Assembly: GCA_022385805.1 (NCBI GenBank)
Contig: MU277684.1
Location: 155,333 to 219,332 of the forward strand
Length of the DNA stretch: 64,000 nt
Reading direction: 5' to 3'
Source: Pilatotrama ljubarskyi
Taxonomy: Eukaryota; Basidiomycota; Agaricomycetes; Polyporales; Polyporaceae
Below the pieces are notes generated by a model that worked only from the letters and a program-made list of their open reading frames with translations, was not told the origin of the DNA and made no database searches. A program made the translations under genes and the position numbers. The number at the start of each line of letters is the position of its first letter. The first letter of the stretch is position 1. Shown here one piece after another: positions 46,546-58,511 of this stretch.

Positions 46546-49500
46546 GGTTGCCGTCGGTGAGGAGTAGAGCCGAACGCAAGCAGAGAGATTATACGAGAGA
46601 CCCTGCGGTCGCCGGAACGATCGAATGGGTCGAGATGGGAGAGACGAATGGCAGTGCGCCGAAGTGAACGACCTGGAGTGGCTAAGTGGAGGGCGCTGAA
46701 GGTCTGCAGCAGGTGTCTCCGAGAAACGAGCGAGATGTGTATGGCGAAGGCCTCAGAAGCGACTGTTACGTTTCCAGATGGTCCTGACAGCGCAACGAAG
46801 CCGCAATCAGCGAGCAAGAGCGCGAGCTGAGCAGCGCTCTCTCGCACCTTTCGGCGTAGATACCTGTCCGCCGCGTCAAGCAAGGTTGCGTCCGGAACTC
46901 GCAGCCCTACGCTCCTCGCGTCTTCTAGCCGTTCAATGCAGACTCTTCCAGGCTGACCAGGCGTGGCGGTAAACGGCGATGAGCACTGTCTGGGCAGGGT
47001 GCGATCCGGCAAAGGCCCTCTTCGGGGGAGTGGCTGAGGTGCGAGTTCCTAGAGACAATAGCAGCTAGATGCGGAGAAATAGTACAGCCGGACTTCGAGA
47101 CCTGCAGATCCTCGTCGTCTTCTCCGTCAGGCTCGATGTCTCTGCGTAGGCAAAGAGTCAGCACAGTGTCCTCGAGAACGCACAGGCGAGGTAAGCGGAG
47201 GCGGAGGTAGTGGTACAAGGTGGGAAGGCCGACCAAGGTGTGCAGAAGGTGCAGGAACGGCCTGTCTACCAATTATAGTAATTGTCCCTCCGAACGCGGG
47301 CTCCGGATGCCCGGACCGATACCCCGTGTTTATACTGAGGCTCAGATAGCGCTCAACAGCCTGAGTTCACCTCGTACAGTCGAGAGCACCCAGCCTCTGT
47401 CATGACCCAACGTAAGCCAAAACTCTGTCCATCTTGTATCGTAGACATGCGAATTCACGAATGCCCATAGGTAATGCAGGGCACAATGCATGGTTAGACC
47501 TGCTATTCGTACCGTGTCCGCGGAGGAATGTTGTGTCAGGCCACCAACGCCCCCATAGCAACTGCGATACTCTTTCTGTGATAAGGAGACTTACTTCTTC
47601 CTCCAAGTGAATCGAGCAAGCTGTCCCAGACTTTACGAGGTATTCGCTACCTGCCCCTCGGCAATGGTGCAGATCGACAAGAACAGTTGCTTAACCGACC
47701 CACCGTGAATCTCGCTCGACGCCTTGGCTTACGGCAATGCAGCAGCGAAGGCGCCGACTTCAGATCCCAGGTGAGCTGTAGGAAACCTGCCACCTCGAGG
47801 CCGTCATCTGACCTCCCTCTTCGCACAAACTTCGCGGTACCTCCGCGGGCGGGACGGCCACGGGGGACTCGCTGAGAACGAAAGCAGCAACGCGCAAGCC
47901 CAGCGGCCATTCTCGGCAGCTGAGATTCCGCGTTCGCGCTGCTGGCAGGATAGTGCTCGGGCACTCGTCCGAGGGCGACACCTTCGACGACTGTCTCGCA
48001 TTGGGAGGTCGTTTCCAATGGACGACGTCCGACGCATCCGGATGCGCTTCTGTCGGGCTCCGTGTGCGCAGCTTCAGCCGCTAGCCGAGATGTGGGTCAT
48101 GGCATGGGAGCAGCTGCATCGCCCACTTGGCAATGCCGCTGCTCCGCTGCTGCGGACCTTGCAGCCACGGACGTATTGCGCCAGCAGGCACTCATCCTAG
48201 CTCGCCGTATGTCTCCGTGCACTCTCATCCCAAGAAGCCTACGGCAACTCCGGGCACTAAACGCACGCACTCCTCACGAACGCATCTGTGCATATGCGGG
48301 GACTGACGGCTCTAGCTGCCTCGCGGGATTTTCTCAGTCACGGGTGCACTAATTCTTCCTGTCGAGATCGACCTCTTCGCATTCGTTCGGAGGGACACAA
48401 CGTCGGCCCTCGGCATGACTCGCCGACCCTTCTTTTTGTCGCATCGTTTTCCCCGCATGATGTGGCACCGCGCTCGGGCGGCTGAATGCTCAGTGGCACA
48501 ATGTGTGGCCCCGACGTCGGGGCGGGGCGCATCTGTTTCATGCCTTTCTGCTCCCGTGCGCTAGCAACCGTCATGCGTAGAACGATGAGCCGGACAATGG
48601 TGAGCCTTCCCTTGTACCATCTGTTTGCACACCACTAACATTTGCGGCGGCCTCTTGACCTGCTTCAGCGGTACATCGAGTAGGTATCGTGGTTGAGACG
48701 CCCGGGTCCGGAGAGCTTCGCATCGCGTCTGTTCTTCCGCCGAAGCTTAAACGGAGCTGGTCTCCTTCTCATCGGATAGCCAGGCGGTTTTCACTGCCCA
48801 ACGCCGCCTCATGCCCTGGTCATCTATCCATATCGCACGGTGCGCGTCCCTTCCGGCTGCAGTGGGCTCGATGTGAGCCTTGGTGGCAGCGCGATGCTGT
48901 ATGACGTTTGCGGCCCCGCAGGACGCGCCGACACGTGTGCGCAATATAACCAAAGGGCGGACCCGCCACCGAGCTTGACGTCGGTAGGCGTCCCTCGAGT
49001 TGTCCATGACTTCCCAGGTCCGAGTCGGATGAGGCATACACTATGCGCTTCCCGAGCGACGGGCCTCGAGGCGTCGATGGGAGAGCTCGTAGAGCTCTCT
49101 AGCCGACGTCGATGAGCGCAACTGCAAGCGGAGCGCATCATAGGTCGACTCGATATTCATCGTTGCGACGATCCATCCGCCGAAGAGCTTGCCGCGAGGC
49201 TTGCCCGGACGGACGCTCCCCGGGCGGCGCGCACAGATGGACTGTTCATCGGGATCAGGACAATAGGAACTTGACAAGCATTCATAGTCCCATCCAAACG
49301 CTTGTGTTTGTGCACATGCACTGCTGGTGAGTTTGATAAACCACTGGCCTCATTCGCGCGGGCGCTGACGTCGGCGAGGTCGTAGAGCAAGCGCACCTCC
49401 GCATCCGTGAAGTGTGCGTGCAGGCACGAGGACAGTGTGTTCTGTCGATGAAGACAGCTGCACACCAAGGATCCGCCGCTGCTCGCAGACAGCGCTCTTG

Positions 49501-49868
49501 GCCGCCTCGCAGGCCGGGGTAAGGAATTGTACGAGCTCGCAACGGCAGGCCGCTGACGGAGGGCTCCGAGCGGCCGGAGGCGACGACCGAGGCGGGGACC
49601 GTGCGCATTGCCCGGTCACTCAGAAAGGGACATCTGTCATTGATGCCCGGCGTGTTCGCGGCAGTGTGACTGCCAAACGCGGCGTGTTCTTCTGGCGGAT
49701 GCGCTCCCGATATGGCATGCGCACTGCCGTTCCTGGCGGGGTGTAGGATGGGCGTTCGCGGTGAAAGGCGTAATGGAGTGACTGCGAGTGTGAGTTGGGC
49801 CGTCCTCCGGGCAACGCTCTTCACGTTTACGGACGGAGCGTGAAATATGCCAGGCCCAGCTCTCGACA
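46546..49868. other. 3.3 kb gene-poor region
   Basis: No gene could be supported. There are many open frames of 60-270 codons on both strands, but they mirror each other, as expected in GC-rich DNA, and carry no domain motif. No long repeat or inverted repeat was noticed. The last 250 bp before 50088 are C/T-rich promoter-like sequence. Confidence 0.45.
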
Positions 49869-49877
49869 TATATAATC
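49869..49877 (+). promoter_or_regulatory. TATA box of P450 gene
   Basis: TATATAATC, followed by a long CT-rich tract, about 210 bp upstream of the P450 ATG at 50088. Confidence 0.4.
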
Positions 49878-50087
49878 CCGTTCCTTCTCCCGTCTCATCC
49901 AACGCGTCCCCTTCCTCTCCTCCTCCACCATCCCGCCCCTCCCGACCCCTCGCCGCGATCAGCAGGGCGTTCCGTCTCCCCGCCCCTTAACCCCGCAGCA
50001 AATACACCCGCGCATCATTCCCACCCGCGGCCTCGCTCGACAGTTCGGCTCATCCCAGGATCTTCACAAACCAACACTCACACCAAC

Positions 50088-52199
50088 ATGTCCTCCACCG
50101 CGTCCCCTGCCGCCCTCACGATGCACCTCCCGTTTGTCTTCGATATTCCGAGCCCCTCCTCTCTCATCCTCCTCGCGCTATCCGCCGGCCTCCTCTACCT
50201 CTGCGCCACCTTCATCTACAACCTCTACTTCTCTCCCCTCGCAGCCATCCCCGGGCCTTGGTACGCAGCCGTCTCGGACCTCTGGTTGATCTCCCACGTC
50301 GCTCGCCTGCAGCAGTGCAAGACTGTGCAGGCCCTCTTTGAGCGCTATGGTCCGGTTGTCCGTGTCGGGCCCAACAAGGTTGTGTTCTGCGACCTCTCGA
50401 CGACCAGGAGCGTCTACTGTATCAACAAGTTTGACAAGAGCTCGTTTTACAAGGCCCTTCTTACGTGAGTCTCGGTTCAGTTCATTGTGTAGATCGGGGC
50501 TGATTGTGATTTCCCGCGTTACAGGAACGAAAACGACCATGCGTGAGTGCCATCCTTGTGTATGGGAAGCTTCGAGCTGACGTCGTTTCGTGACATACTG
50601 TAGTATGACGACCCTCCCCCACGCCCAACACTCGGCACGCCGTAAGGCCTACGCCCCGCACTACAACCTACCCCACCTCACCCAATTCCAGCCCGAGGTG
50701 AACGACTCTGTCATCAAAGTCGTGCAGGTGGATTTCTCAATCACTCGTCTCTTCGCCCCTTCTCATTGAACATTTCGCTCGCAGATCCTCGAGAACAAAA
50801 AGGCAAAGACGTCTGTCGAGACCCTCGATCTCTTCCGCCATCTCATGGTCGACATCATTTCCGTCACTGTGTTCGGATCTCGCCCTGGTGCCCTGGACAA
50901 CTGGGCGATCGGTATCCGCGATCCTCTGTCTCAGGCGGTGTATGACTTCCCCACCAGGGGCATCGTGGTATGCATGATTCGTTGATAGATAACTTGCCGT
51001 CCCGCTCACTTGCACATTCTAGCGAAGTGCCATCCCGACATGGGCATGGAACCTCGTTTGTCTCATTCCTAACGAAAGATGGCGCCGCATCTGCGATTCG
51101 GACAAGACCATGGCCGAGGTATGTTTGCCGTCCGCTCTTTCTTGATCGATGGCTCAAAGCGTTTGCAGTTCGTCCGTGGACGTCTCGACGATAGCCACGC
51201 GAAGATGCAAGCTGCCCCCGTCATCGGCGAGAAAGAACTCAAGACTCCGCTGATTCAGCGCATGATCCAGCACCGTGTCACCGAGGCCACCGAGAGCGCC
51301 GCCGTGCAGAACATCGTCTCTGAGTGCATGGGACACCTGTGAGTTTCGACCAGGATCGCATGGAACTTCGACCGCTGACGCGAGACTTCAGGGTTGCCGG
51401 TACCGACACCTCGTCTACGACTCTGTCATACCTTTTCTGGGAGCTCACTCGCCGCAAGGACATTATGAGGAATTTGCAGGCTGAGCTCGATGAGTACATG
51501 CCTGATCGCAAGGCCGTACCGGATTTTGCCACGCTTTGCAAGCTGCCCTACCTCAATGCATTCATCAAAGAAGGTGAGGGGCCTCTCCTCGCCCATAGAA
51601 CGTTGTGACTGATGGAGTGGTCGAATCAGGGCTGAGGATCTATGGAGCCGCACCGTCCGTCCTTGAGCGCGTTGTGCCCTCCACTACGGCTTCGCAGATC
51701 GACGACTCCTTCGACATGATGGGTTATGCCCTGCCCCCTGGCACCGTCATCGGAACTCAAGCTTGGAGCCTGCATCGCGACGCGGAGGTGTTCCCTAGTG
51801 CTGAAACTTTCCTTCCCGAGCGCTGGCTCCCTGTCGAAGGCGCAGTCGGTGAAGAGGAAAGACTGGCTCGGTAAGCATGCACTCCTTGCATCGCGTTACG
51901 AGACGCTCACCACGCGTCTTGATAGCATGTCTCAATACTTGATGCCCTTTGGCGTTGGAACCCGTGTCTGTGGTGGCCAGAATCTGGCGCATATGGTCTT
52001 GCGCATCACAACCGCTGCGGTCATCGCCAACTTCGATATCGCGGCTGACCTGTCGGAGACCAACGAGCAGACGATGGAAATCAAGGATGCATTCGTAAGT
52101 TCACATGATCCTCCGTACTTGCTAGTTCACTCACCTTCTCAACAGGTGATTCACCCTTCAACGAAGGAGTGCAAGCTCATCTTCACTCCTAGAACGTGA
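50088..52199 (+). CDS. Cytochrome P450 monooxygenase, intact
   Basis: A microsomal P450, oxygenating an unknown small molecule with NADPH-P450 reductase. The N-terminal anchor is LILLALSAGLLYLCATFIYN, followed by the hinge LAAIPGPWYAAVSDLW. The C-helix area is YGPVVRVGPNKVVFCD. The oxygen-binding I-helix is VAGTDTSSTTLSYLFWEL. The K-helix ExxR spans an intron (FIKE joined to GLRIYGAAPS), the PERF-like block is FLPERWLPVEG, and the haem loop is FGVGTRVCGGQNLAHMVLR with the cysteine ligand. The end is KECKLIFTPRT. About eleven exons join in frame. The sequence resembles the fungal P450s annotated as benzoate 4-monooxygenase or averantin hydroxylase-like, a loose label that does not fix the substrate. 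No other biosynthetic gene is adjacent, so it may be a stand-alone detoxification enzyme. Confidence 0.88.
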
Positions 52200-52626
52200 T
52201 GAACTTGGACCCTCTCATCTTTGCGTACCTCGTAACCTCTCCTCTCTTGGATTTCCGCGACTTCGGCTACACTAAACCTCCCTAATCCACCGATCATTAA
52301 GTGAACGATACCGTAATATCCTTCTAATCGCTTTCTTTGATAGCTAGCTCTGCGTCTTGCTTTCCTGTACTTGTTTTACGCACGCTACCTCGTTTTCCAG
52401 CTTACACTGCAGCCGGCGGGGCCGTTGTACATCGTCCCGTTAGACGTATATATCGTAGAGGAAGTAGAAACCTGTGACACACTCTCGAGGAGGCCGTCGC
52501 ATTCGAGTAGGATACCGACCTTATTTACCAACCGCACTTTCGTCCGCCATGCCACAGGATGGTATCGGAGCTAAACTACGGCGGAACCAATATTCACTAG
52601 AGCGAAGGTGGCAACAGGATACCATA
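52200..52626. other. Convergent 3' region
   Basis: Between convergent stop codons of the P450 and the synthetase; no gene seen. Confidence 0.5.
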
Positions 52627-54712
52627 CTACAACTTGGACATGTCCAGATCGAAAAGCCGCACACCGGGACGGACGTCCCCTAGGCCCGGCTTCCCGTACG
52701 CAGCATCCCATAGCGTCCGTTGGGATGCGGGAATTCCGAGTGAGTCCAGGAGCAGAGCCGCCTTCTCGGGCATGAACGGCTGGAGCAGGATCCCGCACTC
52801 GCGGAGGGTCTCAAAGACGAGCCTCTGCACCTCGGCCGCCACGCTCTGAGGGGTGTCTTTCGACCACGGCTGGGCCACTGTCATCAGCAGGTTCGCCTGG
52901 AAACGCGCAACAGCGGACGAGTCAGCGAGAGGTGAGAGCGGCATGTGGTGAGGCATAGGGAGGGGGTCAGGGGCGTACTCACCTTCTGTAGAACAGAGAC
53001 GATCGCCTCAATGGCGTGCGCGACCTCGAAATCTCGCATGTGCTGCTCGTATTCTGGGGCGAGGGATGCGAGGGAGAAGACGAGGTCCTCGCGCACCGTG
53101 GTGGGATGGGAGGAGTCCGATACTCCCTCTGGCCGGGGGGCGGAGGCGGAGGCGACGCGCTTCTTGACCTTGGCGGACGTCGCGCGGAGGTAGAGGTTCC
53201 CGAGGAGGGAGATGATCTCTTTGCTGTGTTTCTGGAGCTGCTCCCGGGACCAATCTGTCTCGCAGCATCATGTCAGGTCTATCCAGTCAGGGGAAGAGAG
53301 GGAGACGGAGAGAGAGGGAGAAGACGAGGGCGAGATAAGGAGGACTGACCGACGTCGTCCTTGAAGCGACCGCCCACGCGCGCGAGGTAGTAGCGCACGA
53401 GGTCGATGCCGAACTCGTCGATCGCCTTGATCGGGTCCGCGACGTTCCCGACGGACTTGGACATCTTCGCGCGGTCGACCGTCCAGTGCGAGTGCGCGAG
53501 GAGCTGCCGCGCGAGCGGGAGGCCGAGCGCCTGGAGCATCGCTGGGAAGTAGATCGCGTGGAAGCTGGGGCGCATTTAGCAATGAATTAGGCAGAAGAAG
53601 GGAGAGGCGCACCGGAGGATGTCCTTGCCGATGACCTGCACGTCTGGCGGCCATCCCTCAGAGTGCCCATCGCCGCCTATCGCGCTCCATGGATAGCCCA
53701 CTGACGACAGGTACGTCGTGAGCGCGTCGATCCACACGTAGATCGTGTGCTCAGGGTCGTTCGGCACCGGGATTCCCCACGACAACCTCGACCTCTTACG
53801 CGAGATCGACAAGTCCTCGAGCGGTTCCTGCAGCGCGTTCATGACGTCCGCGTGGAACTGCGCGGGCTGGACCGCTTCGGGGTGCGCGGTGAAGTGCTCG
53901 ATGAGCGAGCCCTGGAAAGCGGAGAGGCGGAATTTGTAGTTCTCCTCCTCCTGCCACTCGACGCGCGAGCCGGAGGTGGTGGAGATGTAGTACTCCACGC
54001 CGTCCTTTTCTTGGCGCGTGACTTGGCTGGACGGGTAGAAGGTCTCGTCGGAGACGGAGTACCAGCCTTCGTGCCTGCCTTTGTAGATGAGTCCGCGCGC
54101 GTCCAGCTCTTTCTGGCATCACGATCAGTATCAGGTCCCGCGATGGGAAGGCCTTTGGTTGGCTCACCCATAAATGTGTGACCGCCTCGCAGTGGTGACG
54201 TTCAGTCGTACGTGTGAAGCGCGTACAGCTCACGTTAGCCTTCTCCGTGAGGTTCTACCTTGGTTGCAGCCGTTTGAGCCTCACAACGCGTCCGCGGTCG
54301 CACGTTACAGTTGACATACGCGGAAATGCACGCTCAGCTCGTCACAAAACTCGAGAGGGTCCATCTCCTTTGCCTTCGCCGCGTTCTGTATCTTGAGCCC
54401 ATGCTCGTCGGTGCCTGTTACGAAGCGGACTGGGCGGTCGGGATCCGAGAGCTTCGAGTATCGTGCAAATATGTCGGCAATGACTAGGGAGTGTAGGTGC
54501 CCGATATGGGGTGCTGTACATGCGCTTCATGAGATGCCAATTCCTCTAACAGCGAATGACGATGTGTACTCACCGGCGTTCGGGTAGAATATGGGGGTTG
54601 TAATGTAGTATGGCTTCAGAACGCTCTGCGCGGCTGCAGAGTACGTCCTACATCTGCACCTGATAGCCTTCAGTGGTTTTGAGAGGGAGCGGAGGGAGGC
54701 TATAGATTGCAT
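52627..54712 (-). CDS. Methionyl-tRNA synthetase, mitochondrial type
   Basis: Charges methionine onto tRNA. It starts with a likely mitochondrial presequence (SIASLRSLSKPLKAIRCRCR). The catalytic fold starts PYYITTPIFYPNA joined to PHIGHLHSLVIA, the class I HIGH motif, and continues with FVTGTDEHGLKIQ. Next come RGLIYKGRHEGWYSVSDETF, SWGIPVPNDPEHTIYVWIDA, DVQVIGKDILRFHAIYFPA and the signature KMSKS in DRAKMSKSVGNVADPIKA. An anticodon-binding helical domain follows, including EIISLLGNLYLRATSAKV and ECGILLQPFMPEKAALLLD. The short length (about 580 residues) and lack of the extra domains of the cytosolic enzyme fit the yeast Msm1-type mitochondrial form. About seven exons. I use ATG 54712 because the frame above it has only non-ATG starts. 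Its promoter contains the MITE at 54749. Confidence 0.9.
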
Positions 54713-54748
54713 GCAGAACACGAGAGCGGCGGTGGCTGCACTGACACT

Positions 54749-55198
54749 GGATGACTTCCCGTAAGGCTTTTCAGACGGGCGCTTGTCTGAAAACTCGGGC
54801 GCTCTTCTGAAAACCGCGTTGGGCTACCAAAGAAAGCAGGCGTACCGAGATCCGGGGAAGAGATTCACAGTCCGACCATAAACTCCGACGGGCGCTCGTT
54901 TTCAGAAGGCCTTCAGAAGCGCCCAAATCTGAAAGGGGGGGTCGACCCCCCCTTCTAAACTGCAATGATTCTGAAAACAGCATAAACGGAAGGTGGGGCG
55001 GCCGAGAAAGGCAGGGAGGGCGGCGCGCGCCATCACAAAACTACCATCCTGGTGCAGGAGAGACGCTGAGGGCAGCTGAGTAAGCCGGCCATGGGGTATA
55101 TCCAATCTAGATCCTGTTTTCAATCGCCGACTCGATCATGGTGGAGTCGACAGTTTACAGACGAGCGCCCGTCTGAAAAGCCTTACGGGAAGTCATCC
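54749..55198. mobile_element. MITE, 450 bp, 46 bp terminal inverted repeats, ACT target duplication
   Basis: The left end reads GGATGACTTCCCGTAAGGC and continues into TTTTCAGACGGGCGCTTGTC. The right end is its reverse complement over about 46 bp with only two mismatches. The element is flanked by ACT on both sides (54746-54748 and 55199-55201), a 3 bp target duplication as made by PIF/Harbinger and some CACTA-like transposons. Inside are further copies of the GGGCGCT/TCTGAAAA pattern, in subterminal inverted arrangement, and a perfect 18 bp palindrome (seven G, TCGA, seven C) at 54935-54952. There is no coding capacity. It fills most of the divergent promoter between the synthetase and the auxilin-like gene, starting 37 bp from the synthetase ATG. 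Confidence 0.85.
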
Positions 55199-55536
55199 AC
55201 TCGCTCAGCGCGGCGCTCTAAGCGCCCAAGCCGCGCCCTCCCCGACAATTCCCGCGCTCCGGAACAGGCGGTCCGGGAGGTCCTATTGGGCGGTCTAGAC
55301 CCAATTCGGGTACTATGGGCGCTACTGCGGGAATCAGCGTGAGGCGCTGGCTAGAACCGCGAAGCGAAGCGTACTGTAATACGGTCCCGTCGATCTCTCG
55401 TCCACCGCTCTCTCTATTCTATACCACATCGACCTCCTGTCTGCTGGCCTGCTGTACATTTCACTCTTACGAACGCTCTGGGTCATAGCGAGACCTCTCA
55501 ACGTCTGGTAGCTGGCCCTACCTCCCACTACACGCC

Positions 55537-58511
55537 ATGTCCGACGCGTTCTCTGACCTATGGAACTCTACGGGAGTCTCCAAGCCGGCTCAACCTCCTC
55601 CAAAGCTCGGAAGTGTTGTTTCCGCCTCCTCTGCGCAACCTGCCACCAGAAAGCCACAGAACGATGTCTTCTCCATGCTCGCCGCCGCAGGTTCGTCCTC
55701 CAGTGTTGGCTCCCGATCCGTCACCCCCGCGCAGTCTCCGGCGCTGGGTCTCAACGCTACCGCTAAGCCAATGCAGAAGGCTGCAAGTACTGGAACCTCC
55801 TTAGGAAACGGCGACATATTCAGCGGTCTTCTCTCCGGCTTCTCTTCCTCCCAGTCCTCGAACAGCGCAAACCTGACCATTGCTCAGCGTGCCGCGCTTG
55901 TGGAGAAGGAACGGCGGGAGCGCGCGCAGCAGCAAGCGTCGAGTCCTCAACCGCATACACCCTCAGCTTGGGCTGGACTAGACGCGCTCGGAGCGACTTC
56001 AGCTGCCGCAAATACCACAACTGGTCACGACCCACTAGCAGACCTTGGGTTCGGCTCCTTTTCCACTGCTACTACCATCACGCCTAGTACTGCGCGTTCT
56101 AAGCCTGCGCAGTCCGCTTCCCCACCCGACGATGATTGGGGTTTGGAGGACTTTGCTTCTCGGCCCGCCGCAGTACCTGCATCAAAAGGGAAGGCCGCTT
56201 CTACCACCAAGTTTGACGACCTGCTGGGCTTTGACGACTTCCATACCCCTTCATCGACCCGTCCATCTGCTTCCCCTGCCCCTCCAGCGTCTGACAGCCC
56301 GGGTGACTTCGACTTTGGAGACCGAGAAGACGGCTTGCTTGGCAATCAGTCCAGTGACGATGATGATATCCTTGGTGACCTGAGCAAGCCTGTGGAGAAA
56401 GTGGTAGCTGTGAGTGAGCAAGAGCCAAGAGGCGCGTCCTCGAACTAACCCTTGCCTCAGAAACAATCGGCGCGCAGTACCCCTTCTCCGCTGCCCCCTC
56501 AATCTGAGCAGCGTTCTCGAGCTGTTTCGCCTCCGCCGCACGTTCTCGGCCAGATCGTAGAGATGGGCTTCTCGATACAGCAGGCGCGTGTTGCCCTGGC
56601 AGCCACAGATACAGGTCTCGACGTTCAAGCCGCCCTTGAGATGCTGCTCTCTAACGGTGCCGCATCCTCATCACTCGCTCCTGAACAGCAGCCGGAGTCG
56701 CGGAGACGGCCGCAGCGAGAGGCTGGTCACGAGAGATACTACGAATCGGACGAGGGGGACACTCTACCTCAACGCCAGCCTCCGCGTCCTCCAGCGCGTT
56801 CCCCGCCGCAGGCGCAGCGGCCGACACGTGAGCGCCCTGCTCGGGAGGGAACGCCCAACTCGGACGCCCAGAAGAACCTGCAGGAGCAGGCAGATAAGAT
56901 TCTGGCCCAGGCGAGCGAGATTGGCCTGACCATGTTCAACCGTGCGAACGCGTTCTGGAAGGAGGGCAAGGAGCGCGTGCAGCGTGCGTATGAGGAACGT
57001 GCCGCTGCGGCCGGGTCGTCGAGACAGCCGACGGGGGATGCGGACCCAAGGAATGGGAAGCCGAAGTGGATGCAGGACGCGCCGGAAGGCGGGCATCCTG
57101 CAGGGGTTGCGCCAGCAGAGGGATTCAGAGATGACGATGACGATGCTTCTCCTCCCCCTCGGCGTGCGCAGGGCCAGCAGCCTCCTCGAGCACAAGAGCA
57201 GCCTCCCGCCGAGGGTCCTGGTTCGCGTCTCAAAGTAGGAAATCTATTTTCGGAAGACCCTCCTTCGGTTTACGTGTCGCCATTCCGACGCAAAACGACT
57301 TCACGTGCTCAAGCGACGGGTTCCGCTGCTGCCTCTCCCGCTTCTGTCTCGCCCGCTCAGAGACCATCTCCGTCTCCCGCACGGGCACCTTCCCCAATCC
57401 CGCTTGTGCAGCGGCGCACCGTGTCTGCATCTCCGGCTGCAATCGCCGAATCAGCGAGGCAGAAGGCAGCAGGTACGGAGAAGTTCAAGCTCGGGCAGTA
57501 CGCGGAAGCGGAGGGCTTCTACTCCGCCGCTATCAACGCGCTCCCGGAGTCCCACCTCCTGCTCGTCCCGCTGTACAACAATCGTGCCCTCACGCGCATC
57601 AAGACGGGCGACCACACGGGCGCGATCGAGGACTGCACGACCGTGATTAATCTCATCGGTCCGGCGTACCACCCCTCGCGGGAGGCGAAGGTGACGCGCG
57701 AGGAGGACGGCGCTGGGGTCGACCTCGCGGACGGGCTCGTCAAGGCGTGGTGGCGCCGTGCGGAGGCGTACGAGGGCAAGGAGAAGTGGGACGCGGCGAA
57801 GCAGGACTGGGAGTCGATCGCCGGCGCCGACTTCGCGGGCAAGGTGCGCTCGGAGGCGGTCAGCGGCATCGGTCGGTGCCGTCGCATGCTCAAGACCGAG
57901 GTTGAGACGGGCGCAGCGACCGCGCCGCCGGCTGTGTTCCGCCCTGCTGCAACGAAGCCCAAGCCTAAGCCCAAGCCTGTCTCGCGTGTGCCCACGCCGC
58001 CGTCTGAAGCGCTGAACCGCGTGCGGGAGGCGAACGAGGCGGCGGAAGCGGAGGACCAAGCGCGGCACGAGCTCAAGGACTCCGTGGACGCACGGCTGGC
58101 GGCGTGGAAGGCGGGAAAAGAGAACAACATCCGCGCGCTGATCGCGAGCCTCGACACGGTGCTGTGGCCGGAGCTCGGCTGGCAGAAGGTGGGGATCCAC
58201 GAGTTGGTGTCGCCGTCGCAGGTGAAGATCAGGTACACGAAGGCGATCGCGAAGGTGCATCCGGACAAGGTGCGTCGTGAGCTCTCTTGTAGTTTCGCCC
58301 TCCGTGTGCCCTTGTGTCCAGCCGCCGCCGGTGTGTGCGCTGGGCGGGTCGGTGCGGCCGCGGGAGCCTTCCGTGTCGTGAAGAAGATGGGATTGCTGAT
58401 GGGAATTCCGTTTGATAGTTGAACGCGCAGAACACGACTGTCGAGCAGCGCATGATCGCCAACGGCGTGTTCGGGAGCCTGAACGAGGCCTGGAACGCCT
58501 TCAAGCCCTGA
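55537..58511 (+). CDS. Auxilin/Swa2-like UBA-TPR-J protein
   Basis: Auxilins bring Hsp70 to clathrin-coated vesicles so that the coat is removed. The long N-terminal part (residues 1-290) is disordered and Ser/Pro-rich, with short repeated DxF/DLL-type motifs that suit clathrin and adaptor binding: DVFSMLAAAG, GDIFSGLLSGF, DDWGLEDFASRP and FDDLLGFDDFHTP. A UBA domain follows (VLGQIVEMGFSIQQARVALA). TPR-like helices start EKFKLGQYAEAEGFYSAAI and continue LYNNRALTRIKTGDHTGAIE. A C-terminal J-domain part contains the essential HPD in KAIAKVHPDK, joined across the last intron to TTVEQRMIANGVFGSLNEAW. Domain order UBA-TPR-J matches yeast Swa2. Three exons, first intron at about 56410-56460. The last is short and ends AFKP. 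Confidence 0.88.

Noticed and set aside
46209..47012. 267-codon minus-strand frame upstream of the F-box gene
   Set aside because: It overlaps the F-box gene's N-terminus in another frame and its composition is that of a shadow frame; no domain is seen.
57451..58260. Long minus-strand frames opposite the auxilin-like gene
   Set aside because: Arg/Leu-rich mirror of a GC-rich coding strand; the plus strand carries clear UBA, TPR and J motifs.
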